A stretch of DNA of 64,000 nt, taken from NCBI GenBank assembly GCA_947846985.1, contig CANTUZ010000002.1:15510087-15574086 (forward strand). The letters run 5' to 3'. The position numbers and the translations under genes were made by a program. Shown piece by piece: positions 53,295-64,000 of this stretch. Origin of the DNA: Fratercula arctica (Eukaryota > Chordata > Aves > Charadriiformes > Alcidae). Within the stretch, counting starts at the first letter, position 1. Every line of letters begins with the position of its first letter. The notes under the pieces are model-generated. The model was not told the DNA's origin. It made no database searches and saw nothing but the letters and a program-made list of their open reading frames with translations.

Positions 53295-56200
53295 GAAACC
53301 AGCAAAGTCTTAGGCTGGGGTGACAGAGGGAACTGGCAAGAGAACAGCCTGTTCTAGTTGGATGCTTTGTTTGATATTAGTTGGAAGCTGTAACAAAGCA
53401 AGTATTTCAGGACTCCTTGTAGGTCTCTGGGCGTGAGCTGGCCATGGGTGCATTGGCCATGTTCTCCTTTCACAGCACTGCTGATCCCAGCTACCTGGCA
53501 GCTCCCTGCGCTCCCCCTGTCTCGTCTCATGTTTTCTCTTTTCTCCCTTCAGGTTCTTAAGAAACTTCACACTTGTCTCTTCTTCCCAATCCTCATCCAC
53601 TGAACTTCTCAGCCTTTCCACCCAAATGCACTTTTTCGTGTACAATTGCACCCATGTCTGTGCTGTGGATTCCCCTGAATTAACGTACCCTTTGGTGCAC
53701 CTTGTTTGCTTGCACTGGCCTTTTGTGCATGCATTTAGCGCTACCAAGAGACGATGGTACGTGCATCTTCGCTAGAGTCTAGTCTACACTAGTGTTAATG
53801 CAAACTTCTAGGAATAGATGAAAAAGTCTTAAGGAGAGCAGCCTCACCTTCTGGCTTCTTTCTTCAGCAGCTGTTCAGTGGCATCTGCATCCCTTTTCAG
53901 CAAAAATGATAACATTATTAACAACAGGTTCCCCAGTAGGAGACTACATTGCTGAAGTGATACGAAGCTGTCTGAGAATCCATGGTTGGACAGCATGGTT
54001 TATATTTCAGGCTGTTCCAATTAATGTTCATTTCCTTTCCACCGCCATGTATGGAACCTTACAGGTGAGGAATGACTTTAATTATGGGTAAATTGCATCT
54101 AGTTCATGGGGCTGAGGCTGGTGATTATACTCAGAAGACATAATGAAATAAACATGCATAAAATTGCATGAGAAAATGAAAACCTGTGAGAGGAGCTAAA
54201 GGGAAAGTAGAGAGAATGAAGCTGAATGGCAGACTGAACACCATTAGATTTGCCAGGCCAGGTTCGTAGGCATTCTCTTTCCCAAAAGGAAACACATAGG
54301 AAGATGAGAGGATTTGACCTACAGGCTTTAATCCAAAAATTTATTAGGCAAATCACAAAGATGTGATAAGAAAAATGTACTAGATGCTGCAATGTGAATG
54401 ACTGCTCTGCCGCGTACCTGCTGGTGGCAACCCCCTGAGGAGTCTTCACTCCTCGGGATGTTTCCATTTGCAGAAAGAAGCTGTGGTGGCTGCCCTAGCA
54501 GCTGGACAGGGTGGCAGTGAGTCAGGCTTGGCCTCTAGTATTGCCTGCCAGCATGCCAAAAAAAACCCAAAAACCCATAAAACAAGCATGTTAGTACTCA
54601 CAGCGGATGAAGACTCTGCGGTGGTACCTGAACTCATCCTGTTTCTGGAACTACATAACGTTGGGGTGAGCAGAAGCTCTCTCCCTGGCGTGGCTGCCGG
54701 TGGGGTTTGCTCCCAGTGGAGCAGCCTTGGCTGGAAGGTCTCCTCCCTCGGGTCACAGCCTGGCTCTGCTGCCGTAACACAAGAGGTTGGCACCTGAGCA
54801 ACCTGATAGAAGAGCTGTGGGACTGTAGATGACTTCTTCAAGTGTGTGCTGGTTTCAAGGGATACGTTTTGAGTTAAAAATAGTAGAAGGGTGAATATAA
54901 GCAAGCAGGGAGACAATCTAGGGGCATAAGAAAGCTACAGTAAGGGATGGCTGGGTGGACCTAAAGGAACTTCAAGCTGAATATGAGGAAAACCTTCCTT
55001 ACCATGGTTTCCAGTGAACTGTCCAACAGCATCCCAGTGTTTTTGGATACTTAAAACTAGAATGTAACAAACAATAAGAAGTACAACTCAAAGCAGCTTT
55101 TGGCAAGTGTAGAGTTCAGTGAACTAGAAGACCTTCACCATTTAAAATTTCTTTTGACTGAGATGTTGGAGGAGAACGTCCACAGAGCTCTGAGGAGCTT
55201 TGTTCTTTGTCCTTTACAGAAATTAAATACAACAAGATAAAAAAGAAATTAGATTGTTTTAAATAAAATTACACTCGTTTCTGTCTCTCTCTAAATGAGC
55301 TGTAGAATAGTTGCAGTTTTATAGCACTCAATTATTTTCTAAATCTCTGTTAAAATGAAGGCCGTCTCCTTTCATGCTTTAGGTTTTGTTTTACTGAGCA
55401 GGCAGTTTATAATCATAAGCAGTTTTTCATTTAATAACAAACTTTGAAACTTAATGTATAGGAATTGTTAACATTTGTATTTGTTGAATTAATATTTCCT
55501 TTTATCTGGATAAAATTTCCATTATTTTAGCAGCATATATAATCCTTTTTTGATGTTTTGAGATGCCTACCTTTAGAAGTCTGCAGTGTAAATGTTTACA
55601 CCTGAGCCACTCATCTTCTGTTCTTGTACAGTCAGTAGCAGAAAGTAGGTCCTTTGTGGTTTCCTCTGAGCTATTCTGGCTCCTTTCAGAGAAGAAATGC
55701 TCCAGAGATGCTATTGACTCTGTTGACTGGATCCCTACCAACGTGAGAGGAATTTTGATTGATGAGGTTACATGTAGATGCCGGTATTTCTGTAGGTGAA
55801 TCCTGTGGTAGGAGCTTGGCTGTAAGGAGTGCGATGAGGGGCAACCAAAGCTGGGCCCAAAACTTGTCAGGAAAAGACCTTGCAATTTCTCTGCCCTGAA
55901 TTTGGGAATACTTAGGGTTTGAACAAGAGCCGGGAGCCGCTGTGGGAAATCAGTCACTCGGGATGCTGTACGAAGAGGGTGCTTATTGGGGTTGACTTTG
56001 GTTGTGGAGGTCGGATGTGTAGGAAGAGAGCGCTGAGCTGACAGAACCTCTTCCTCACAGGGCTGAAGTCCGTAATCCTTCGCGCAGCTCGGGCTGTTGG
56101 TGCCTCAGTTGCTGCAAGATAAAGCTCTGTTCTCGGAGCTAATGGAATAATGCAATTAGGAGGAGGCCGTACTGATAAACTCTTATCCTCTAAAGAGCCG

Positions 56201-56589
56201 GTTGTTAACGAAGTGACACCCGCTGTGCCAGGCGCAGCGTGGCCGTGCTTGGACAATCTGCCCGACCAAGCTTTGCTGTGCTGGGGGGGCCACCATATCG
56301 TACCTGCCCACGGCCCAGGAGTGGGAAGGAGTTTTGCAGACAGAAATTAGGCAAGAGGTGGGAGCGGAGGAGAACACGATAAAGGTCACAGCCGTGCCTG
56401 GTGTGGAAATGACAAGTAGGGATAACTTTCACTGTGTCTTTTCGTACAAAAACTGTGGGACATCATATGAAGCTAGCAGGAGAACAGGCTAAAAACAATA
56501 AATAATAAAATGAACTGGATTTTCATAGAATGGGTAATTGAGTCTTTAGATTTTGCCTAAAGTATGTTATGACTGCTAAAAGTGTGTGT

Positions 56590-56780
56590 GGCTCAGGAGG
56601 AGGTTGGACACGTTCATGAAAAATCTGTTAAGGGCTACTAGTACCCATGAGGCCACATCCAGCCCAAGAAGTCCCTGAAAATAGCTGCAGACAGGGAGAA
56701 TATTGGCAGAAGTATGTGTTCTGGCACTGTTCTTGTACTCTGCTCTGGGCTAATGCTGAAGGAGACATTGAAGGGTTAGA
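56590..56780 (+). mobile_element. Ancient CR1-like 3' segment (L3/turtle-type)
   Basis: 'gaggttggacacgttcatga' plus 'aaaatctgttaagggctact', then 'gaagtccctgaaaatagctg', 'agacagggagaatattggca', 'gttcttgtactctgctctgg' and 'gctgaaggagaca' follow, in the same order, the blocks I recall from ancient amniote CR1 3' ends. Divergence is high and the terminal tail is missing. Confidence 0.5.
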
Positions 56781-57244
56781 GGCACCTTAGTGCTGACTTC
56801 TGCAACCACTCTTAACTGTTCTTTCACCTCCAGAAAACCATTTAATCTTCCTGAAGTTGATAGCTTTTTTTCCAGATCAACCTTACATGTTCCTCATAGC
56901 ACAGAACCATGTTTTCTTTTCCTGTCATGTTATAATAATGATTTGTTTTGTTGGCTTTACTCATATTTATTTTTAAAATCAGATATTCATCTCAGGGGAA
57001 CAAAACTCATGAAAAAAAAAAACCCTTTAGTTATGCCAAAGCACTTCTGGGAGATCTGTTTTTCTACTTTAGAAGATGCAAAAGTAAATTTAACTTGCTG
57101 AGGTCAGACTTTCATCCTGCTTTCCAAAACAAGCTACAAAGCTGTTTCTGTTTCTTTTAAAATTATTTAAAATGATCTCGGAAGACTTTTGGTGTTTATA
57201 ATTATGAAATTGTCCTTAAAGCTGACGAGCAACAACTCCAAAGA

Positions 57245-57270
57245 GTGCACTGGCATGCACTGGCATGCCT
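57245..57270 (+). repeat. Short tandem repeat of a tgcactggca unit
   Basis: The motif gcactggcat is repeated head to tail in gtgcactggcatgcactggc followed by atgcc. It is a two-copy minisatellite-like duplication. Confidence 0.8.
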
Positions 57271-60194
57271 TGAATTAGTGGCCCAAAACATGCAAGACCT
57301 TCATTGTGGAAAGTGCAAAGAATGACAACGGGTGTAATAAATTCAAGAAATATTTTGGTTTTAGTTGTTAATTTAAGACAATAGGAAAATACTTGAAAGT
57401 CTACATTTAATGTTCCTCAATTTTCTGAGGGTATTTTTCTTTTAACCCCGGGGTGATATGTGTGATGCCACTAATCACGAAAAAGCGCAGATAGCTAAAG
57501 AATGAAAGCAAACCAAAGGTTCTTTGCTTTTACGATCAGCAGCTCTAGATAACAGGGGCTTGATGTGAATCTGCTGTGGGTATAGCATCTAATTAGGAAA
57601 GCTGCAACCTAGAGGCACTTCTTTCTTTTCTATTCCCCATCCAAAGGGAAGTTCACTCGTACGCTGCATCTTACTTTTATCTGCTCTGGTGAGAGGAGCT
57701 GTGCTCCTCTCTCCCTTATATGTCAGCCTGGATTCATGAGGCAGGTGGGAGCGAACCCGCTGCCCAGCTCACCAGATGCGTGTCTGCCAAAAGCAACATG
57801 GGCATTGACAACCTCCAGCTTTCTATCCTGCCTGCTGGGGCTCCTCTTGTTATCTCCAATGAGGAAAGCAGCATGATGGAGCCTAGAGATGGCTGCAGGC
57901 TCACAGCAAGGGAGGGCTGCTAGCACGGCTAAAGCACTGCCCAGGCTGAGGGAAGACTCTATCCAATCAGTATCGTTAATCCCCTTTCACTATGGGAAAA
58001 GCTGAGTTGGAAGATCTGGTTTTAATATTTCTGAATATGCTGTGTAATTGTCATTATGTGACTACATTTGCATAATCCCGGGCAACGGCCTCAAAAACAA
58101 ACTGTTTCTGAATGCTCAGATTTAAATCCACCTTACAGAGATGTTGGGTGCTCACGGAAAGCACTGCAGTCCCTGGGGTGCATATTTTGGACATGCAAAT
58201 GCTCTACAAAGTGCAAAATTCACTGACAAGTGAGACACTCAGAATCTCTGCTCGGGAATCTAAAAATTATCATACTCTCAGCAGTTTTGACCTTCATCTT
58301 CCTCTGCTTCACTTGCTTACTGTGAAATGGGATAATGGTATCGGCTCAAGTCGGGGTTATTGAGAAGAAAAGCACTCAGATGCTGTAGTAAAATTTTCAT
58401 TAAAATTTTCATACATAAATAGCTAATATTGCAGCTGGTGCAAAGGCTGGGCGGTGCCTGATAAGTAAGGCTTGGGACTACGCAGTGAATATCTATTTAA
58501 CGAGTCAATAAGCACTCAGTGCAGCAGGAATCCCGTGGCAAGAGAACCATGTCGTTGTGCAGTCTCGGCTGTACCCACATTTGTCTTTTTTTTTGTGATG
58601 GTACAGCCACATTTTCTTTACTCTGTTGCCTTTACAGCACGTAGATTGGAGGGACATTTGAAAATGGCAGCTTGAAAAAGGCACCGTCTTTCCCACGGGT
58701 GTGCGGGTGCAGGGGGCTTTGCTCAGTGAAGCTCTCAGGGATTTTAAATACCGCCTTAACGCGAACGGTGGAGCTCATAGCATTGCAACGGTAGCGCGTT
58801 GCTTTTAGCAGCAAAGGGGGCTGTATAAATGCTTAGGCAGCATAAGTATGATCTAAATTGGAAAGAAATAAACCACAAAAAGCCAACCCAAATGTATACT
58901 TGTTATGAGTTAAAAGTTATCTTCAAAGACTGCAGTGAGCCTGTGTCCTCAGCAGCAGGTAATATCAGCGATAACCGATACCTGGAGACATGACCCCTAT
59001 ATAAGAGCTGAGAAGAGCGTATGTGCTAAGCTCTGCTGTGTTATTACCTGCTAGCACTTTTTGATGCTTACTCCCACAAGTAACGTTATATTACTCAGTC
59101 TGGAAGTCAGGGAAGGAGCAGCAAATACATCTGCAAAACCAACTGCTGTCTTGGGGAGCAAGTGTTCATTTCTGTCTTTCCTGTTGGAGAACAATTTCTG
59201 CCTGGTCAGAGCTAGATGCCAAAATTAACAGTGAATGTGTAGGGTGAGATGATTAGTCTGCAGAGTAAAATGCCTTCAGCGTGGCAGTAGAAAGCCAAGG
59301 CGAGAATCGAGGCCCCTGCCACGCTGCGCTGGCCTGTGTCGCAGGTCCGAGAGGACCCCGCTGTGGGGCACCGAGAGCTGCTTCCAGCACTGCTGCTTCT
59401 CCGCTGTCCTCCCAGCAGGGATATCGAGCCCCCAGGTGAGGAGGGGCGAGAAGTTTATGCAGGCTGTGGCTCCAAATCTGCGTGTGTAAAGCTCCCATTT
59501 GCCTTATTTGCTCTTGCACAGTACTTCGTTTGTGCGTACTGAGCCAATTATCTACAGATTCCTGAAATTAGCTTTGGAGAAGATCTGGCTTGTCTTTTTC
59601 TGTCAAAAATAGATGCGAGGCATAGTTTTTAAGTCAGCTGGATGTATTACTGAAAGGATTGTGTTTGAATTAATCCAAAGTTTTGAAGAAGAGTGAAAAA
59701 AATTACCCTTTTCTCCAAACTGATCTTTCAGCAACAGCAGTCTGACTCAATGTACTGGAAAGTTTCTGTTAATCTTCATAACTTTTGGACTGCTACTTCT
59801 TCTGATTTTAAAATAGCAATCAATGGGACCTGTCACAGATGCCATGTCTACAATAGACCCCACTTCATATGCTTTTCCCCTCTTTGGAGTACAGGGGGAG
59901 GAGCGTGGACTTGATACCCAGAGATTTAATGGATGCTGGGATCACCTTATGAGACCTGCCTGTATCCTGCAGAGCTCACTCCTTCTCGCAGACCTTGTTG
60001 TTCTTTGTGCAATTATATCAGACAAGTTGACATAACAGAAAAGGATTTAAGTCCAAGAAATAAGATTGCTCGGTCTACTGAGCCCTCATTTTAGTTCTTC
60101 CTCACCACCCACCCACTGATTTTGTGCCTTACTTTCTCATTTTGCTGCACAGGCCAACAGGTTCAGAGGTTCAAGCTCGGTTCAAATAACGATT

Positions 60195-60250
60195 TAAAAA
60201 AAAAAAACAAAACAAAAAAAAACAAAACAAAACAAAAAACCAAAAAACCA
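60195..60250 (+). repeat. A-rich (AAAAC)n tract
   Basis: Long A runs are interrupted by single C residues, including caaaacaaaacaaaa units. It may be a degraded poly(A) tail or a simple repeat; no retroelement body is recognised immediately upstream. Confidence 0.9.
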
Positions 60251-62310
60251 TGAGCTGAGCATTCCTAAAAAAACTCACAAACTTGCTTAAGCAGGCCCCT
60301 AAAATCTCAGTAGGATTATCGCTGAGATACGTGGTATTCCTCTAGACTGAAGTGATGCAACCTGGTCCAGCGACATGGGCCTTTTCTGATCCATATCTTG
60401 CGACTGAGTGCGTTTCTATCTGAAGTGCATCCCGCTCGCCCACTCACAAAGCACACATTCCTCATCAACACGAGTTCGGCACCGGGCAGCAGCTGGGACC
60501 GACCCTTCAGAGCCCATCCTACTTAGCGGAGTCGGATATTTCATTCTTTGGGAAAGGTGGTGAGCGTTGTCTGTCTCTGTACAAGGGAAAACGCACTGAA
60601 TTCAAAGGCAAACTAAGATGTTCTCTGTGTTTGAAAAACAAAGCAACACAAAAACAACGCCCGAAAACACTACAGTAAACAAACTAGAAAAACTTATAGC
60701 AGATAAGGCGTAGTAGGGCAGCCCTTCTGTGGGAGATGAGACCTCTTTGATATACTCAGACAAACAAACAAACCATAAAACCTGTCTGCAGTGAGGGAGT
60801 GCGGGTTTGCTGATTACTCAAAAATATTTAGTATGTGAATTCTCTCTGCTGACGTCGTTCTGCTTATGCATCGCTGTGAAGCCTCTGAAGTCATAAAATG
60901 ATCTTATGTCAAATGCAAGCGGAAAGCAGAGGGTGCTGTAATTCACCCGCTCCGGCGGCAGTGGTGCTGCCTGAGAGGCCTGCAGTTCAACTGGTCTGGT
61001 GGTCTTCGTACCCTGCAAGGAATTAATGAAAATATCCAAATTTAAAGATTTGTGATTAATTTGGAGGTCAGCACGGTTGTCAGCCAGATGATTTATTTTC
61101 ATATAACTTGTATCGTATTTTCCCTAGATTGTCCTTTTTCTTTTCTACTCTGCTGCACTGGTGTAGGTGGGTAACCAAAGCCGTGTCGTACTGATTGCTG
61201 GAGGCAGGGTGTAGCTGAAGGGAGACTGTCATTTTTGGAACCTGGACTGTTGCGGGGGATGGTCCACAGCTCGAAGCTACGCTTGGTCACTGGCGGCTTC
61301 TGTTTAAATCCGAGAGTCGTGCAGTATTGCGTGCTTGGTGTTACCTGGCAGTAACTGACAAAATACCAGGAAGGTGACGTTGCAGGATGCGGCTGGTTTA
61401 TGGGCTTCGGGTTCTTCCCAATCCGTTCTGAATGATCAGCTGTGAAATAGTTAATAATTTTGATACGCACTAGTGTTTTTAGGTTTCGTGATAAGTAGTA
61501 AGCAAATATCCAGGTACATGCCTCCTTTGCTCCAGATTATCTACAGATGTAAGAATACCTTTGATCAATATATACAAGGTTCATATTTAAGAAAACCTAA
61601 CATCCACAGCTGTGTTTTTATGCTGCAACCCATGGGCCTATTGTTGGAATCTCATCCATCATGGTTTCATGACCCAGTCCTCCTCTAGTTTCCAACTGAG
61701 CTGCTGAAGTTACAGTCAATGTAAAAGCAGCCAGAAGGACCAGTTCCTGACTGCCTCACGGTCATCTTTCTTTTCCCTGGTTTTCACTAATCATCTTTTT
61801 ATCAGTTACCCCAAGTTCTCCCTTGGGCTTCTTTTCCTACTCTCTTACTGGTAAAATTTGAGAGTCAAAACTGAGCTGCTGGTTTTGGTATTGCTGCTAT
61901 CAAATTTGTTACTGGAGTCTCCAGGCTAGGAGCGATCTTTAAGTCTTCTGTCCCTCTAGAAGGCATACACCAATCATACATTAATTAATTTTATTAAAAT
62001 CTACAAATTTCCTCCTCTTTGTGCACAAACTGCCAAAATCCTTATCTGAGCATCCTGTCTTAATTTCTGTGGCCTTCCTCCCCTCAGGATTGAGTTACAT
62101 ATGACAGCTAAGCTGGTCTGTCATCTGTTCAGCACCAACATGGGAATTTTTTTCTCCGGCCTGCTCCCACCTGATTTGCTCCTTGCCCCGTTCTGCCACC
62201 TGCCAGCCCCTGGGTTCAGCCTGGCAGAAAGCTCTCCGCTTCCTGTTGCTGGATTAGTTTTCTGCTTTTTTAGTGAGTTGAGTATTCTGATGGTGGGGTC
62301 CAAGAAGCAC

Positions 62311-62735
62311 CAGAATCACAGAATGATAGGGGTTGGAAGGGACCTCTGGAGATCATCTAGTCCAAACACCCTGCCACAGCAGGGTCATGTAGGGCAGGTT
62401 GGACAGGAATGCGTCCAGGCAGTTTTGAATGTCTCCAGAGACAGAGACTCCATCACCTCTCTGGGCAGCCTGTTCCAGTGCTCTGCCACCCTCAAAGGAA
62501 AGGAGCTCTTCCTCATGTTTAGGTGGAACTTCCTATGTTCAAGTTTGTGCCCATTACCTCTTGTCCTGTTGCTGGGCACCACTGAAAAGAGCCTGGCCCA
62601 TCCTCCTGACACCCACCCTTTCAGTATTTATAAGCGTTGATAAGATCCCCCCCTCAGTTATCTTTTTTCCAGACTGAAAAGGCCCAAGTCCCTCAGCCTT
62701 TGTTCATAAGAGAGGTGCTCCAGCCCCCCTAATTC
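62311..62735 (-). mobile_element. CR1 LINE, 5'-truncated, minus orientation
   Basis: This is a clear reverse-complement CR1 beginning 'cagaatcacagaatgatagg', then 'ggttggaagggacctctgga', 'catctagtccaaacaccctg', 'gggcagcctgttccagtgct', 'gctgggcaccactgaaaag', 'tttataagcgttgataagat' and 'cataagagaggtgctccagc'. It matches the copy at 37391-37721 block by block. The 179-codon + strand ORF overlapping it comes from antisense CR1. Confidence 0.96.
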
Positions 62736-64000
62736 AGCAGCAAGGAATAGGGATGTGAGAAACTGGGTGAATGTTTTCAGCACTGAGGATTATGAGCCCA
62801 GCGAGGACTCTGCCATTGAATTCACCTTCGAGCCTCCATTGACGTACTGGAGCCCTTCCACAGTCCTTACCGTGCACAGTTTCTACAGTGTGTCTCCTTG
62901 CCTGTCACTTTGGGCATGTTCCTTCCTGATGTCTGTCTCTCATCTCAGCATACAAAGTTTAAGCTTCTTCCCTTCACCTTGAACGCCCTTCGGAGTTCTG
63001 CTTCTCTCTGTTATCTTCTCCTGCTTTAACCCATAACCTTCACTTCACCAGCATACTTTCATTTTCCACCCACTTGCCTTTTTTTTATTCAGATATAGTG
63101 AAGTGTGTATGTGTGTACATATATACACACGTTTGTTTCGTATTTGCCTCTATATGTAAAGATCCCTCCCCCAGTTTATCAGCAAGATGAGAACCTCTCC
63201 CCAAAATGTGCATCTTTGTACGGAAACAATGAGTAACAACAATGGAGAATAGATGAAAGAAACTGCTATTTATGATTTATATGAGGAAAGAGGGTAATGT
63301 TTGTTCGGTTTAAATACTCAGTCACTCTCCTCAAATCTCTTTTATCTTAAAGAATCGGGTTTGTGCAACAGGGATGGTGCGTCGCATGTATTTTTAGGGC
63401 CCGTTGCACCGTAGGGACCTGATTCTGATGATCATACCCTCACGGAGATATTTCATAACAACAAGTGTAAGTGAAGCAGGTCAAATAAAATCACATCTGT
63501 AGTCAGTGCTTGGAAGCAGAAAATCATCAAAAGAAAGTGGTTTTTGAAGTCCTGCCTTTCTGAAACATTATTCTGCATTTTCTTGGGGTTTGTGTCTAGC
63601 CTCGGCAGCAGCAGCCTGTGCTGGCAGCAGCGGGGGCGTTCCTGTCAGACACGTTTTCAAAATAGATCTGCTACAGGAATTCCAGCTGTCACCCTGCTCA
63701 TGGCGTGGCCTTTGCTGGTGGGGCTCTGGAGAGTATCTTCAGCTTTCCATTTCAAGAGAGGTGATGGTTGTCAAAGAAACCCCTAACCGATGTCTTTTTC
63801 CATTGCTTGTTATATAAAACATATTTTTCAGCGTGTGTCACAGGCCAAAGCATAGGTGAAACTTGAGGTGACCACGAAGAGTTTGAAAAGGAGCACTGCA
63901 GGTACAGAAGAGAAGACGAGCAGCATTTCAATAAAATCAGATTCGATCTGGCCTTCATGACGTGGCACAGCAGCAGAAATACGAGCAGAAGATGAGGCAT
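62736..64000. other. Intergenic to right edge, no gene recognised
   Basis: A short GT/TA-rich stretch lies at about 63104-63130. The remaining sequence includes ORFs at 63544-63817 (plus) and 63752-64000 (minus) that I do not recognise. Confidence 0.65.

Larger units (their letters stand above)
52321..56589. other. Intergenic, no gene recognised
   Basis: Contains a moderately GC-rich part (52.3-52.9 kb), the SINE-like relic, an (AC)7 run, and overlapping ORFs on both strands at 54446-54916 (156 codons, minus) and 54468-54797 (plus), not recognised as proteins. A weak CR1-like phrase occurs near 54970-55005. Confidence 0.65.
56781..62310. other. Intergenic, no gene recognised
   Basis: Mostly unique sequence. 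It includes a short tandem duplication at 57245-57270, a TATA-like motif at 58998-59005 and an A-rich tract at 60195-60250. ORFs of up to 123 codons are unrecognised. Confidence 0.65.

Noticed and set aside
53310..53747. 145-codon minus-strand ORF
   Set aside because: No motif or family resemblance, low-quality composition, and no initiation or splice context; probably chance.
54446..54916. 156-codon minus-strand ORF with a hydrophobic N-terminus
   Set aside because: It overlaps a 109-codon ORF on the other strand, has no recognisable domain and no splice partners. Composition is enough to explain it.
54960..55030. Weak CR1-like phrase (ttcaagctgaatatgaggaaa)
   Set aside because: Only one short block matches and flanking CR1 blocks are absent, so it was not listed as an element.
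62101..62640. 179-codon + strand ORF
   Set aside because: More than half is antisense CR1, and the remainder has no recognisable similarity.

Overview
This window is vertebrate, almost certainly avian, nuclear DNA. Coding sequence is sparse and split by AT-rich introns with standard splice sites. The recognisable dispersed repeats are nearly all CR1 LINE fragments, several ending in the avian-type TTCTATGA tail. I see no Alu-, B1- or L1-type mammalian repeats and no bacterial-type gene structure.

The left two thirds (938-41036, + strand) is the gene for cullin-2 (CUL2), the scaffold of the VHL and other Elongin B/C-dependent RING E3 ubiquitin ligases. Eighteen coding exons can be placed by splice sites and reading frame. 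They give 671 codons in one continuous frame, equivalent to human residues 75-745 with no insertion or deletion against the human protein as I remember it. The first ~74 codons, the start codon and the promoter lie upstream of the window. The last exons carry the cullin-homology region, the neddylation lysine and the C-terminal cullin signature, and end at TGA 41034-41036. Poly(A) signals follow at 41479-41492 and possibly at 43157.

Introns range from 89 bp to about 7.3 kb. The larger ones hold CR1 fragments (4475-4915, 16408-16460, 17191-17602, 37391-37721) and simple repeats. One intron uses a GC donor (35459) and one has an unfavourable GAG acceptor (27134-27136).

The right third (about 41.5-64 kb) appears to be intergenic. 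I recognise no protein-coding exon or RNA gene there. It holds CR1 pieces at 47105-47207, 51774-52101, 52223-52320, 56590-56780 and 62311-62735, a possible tRNA-derived SINE relic near 52.6 kb, and simple repeats. From the vertebrate CREM-CUL2-PARD3 gene order, the next gene beyond the right edge would probably be PARD3; this is inference. The open reading frames here are short, mostly overlap on both strands, and resemble no family I know.

I found no convincing undescribed system. The points most worth checking are the GC-AG intron, the weak acceptor, three probable lineage-specific cysteines in CUL2, the alternative 3' ends, and a few structured repeats.
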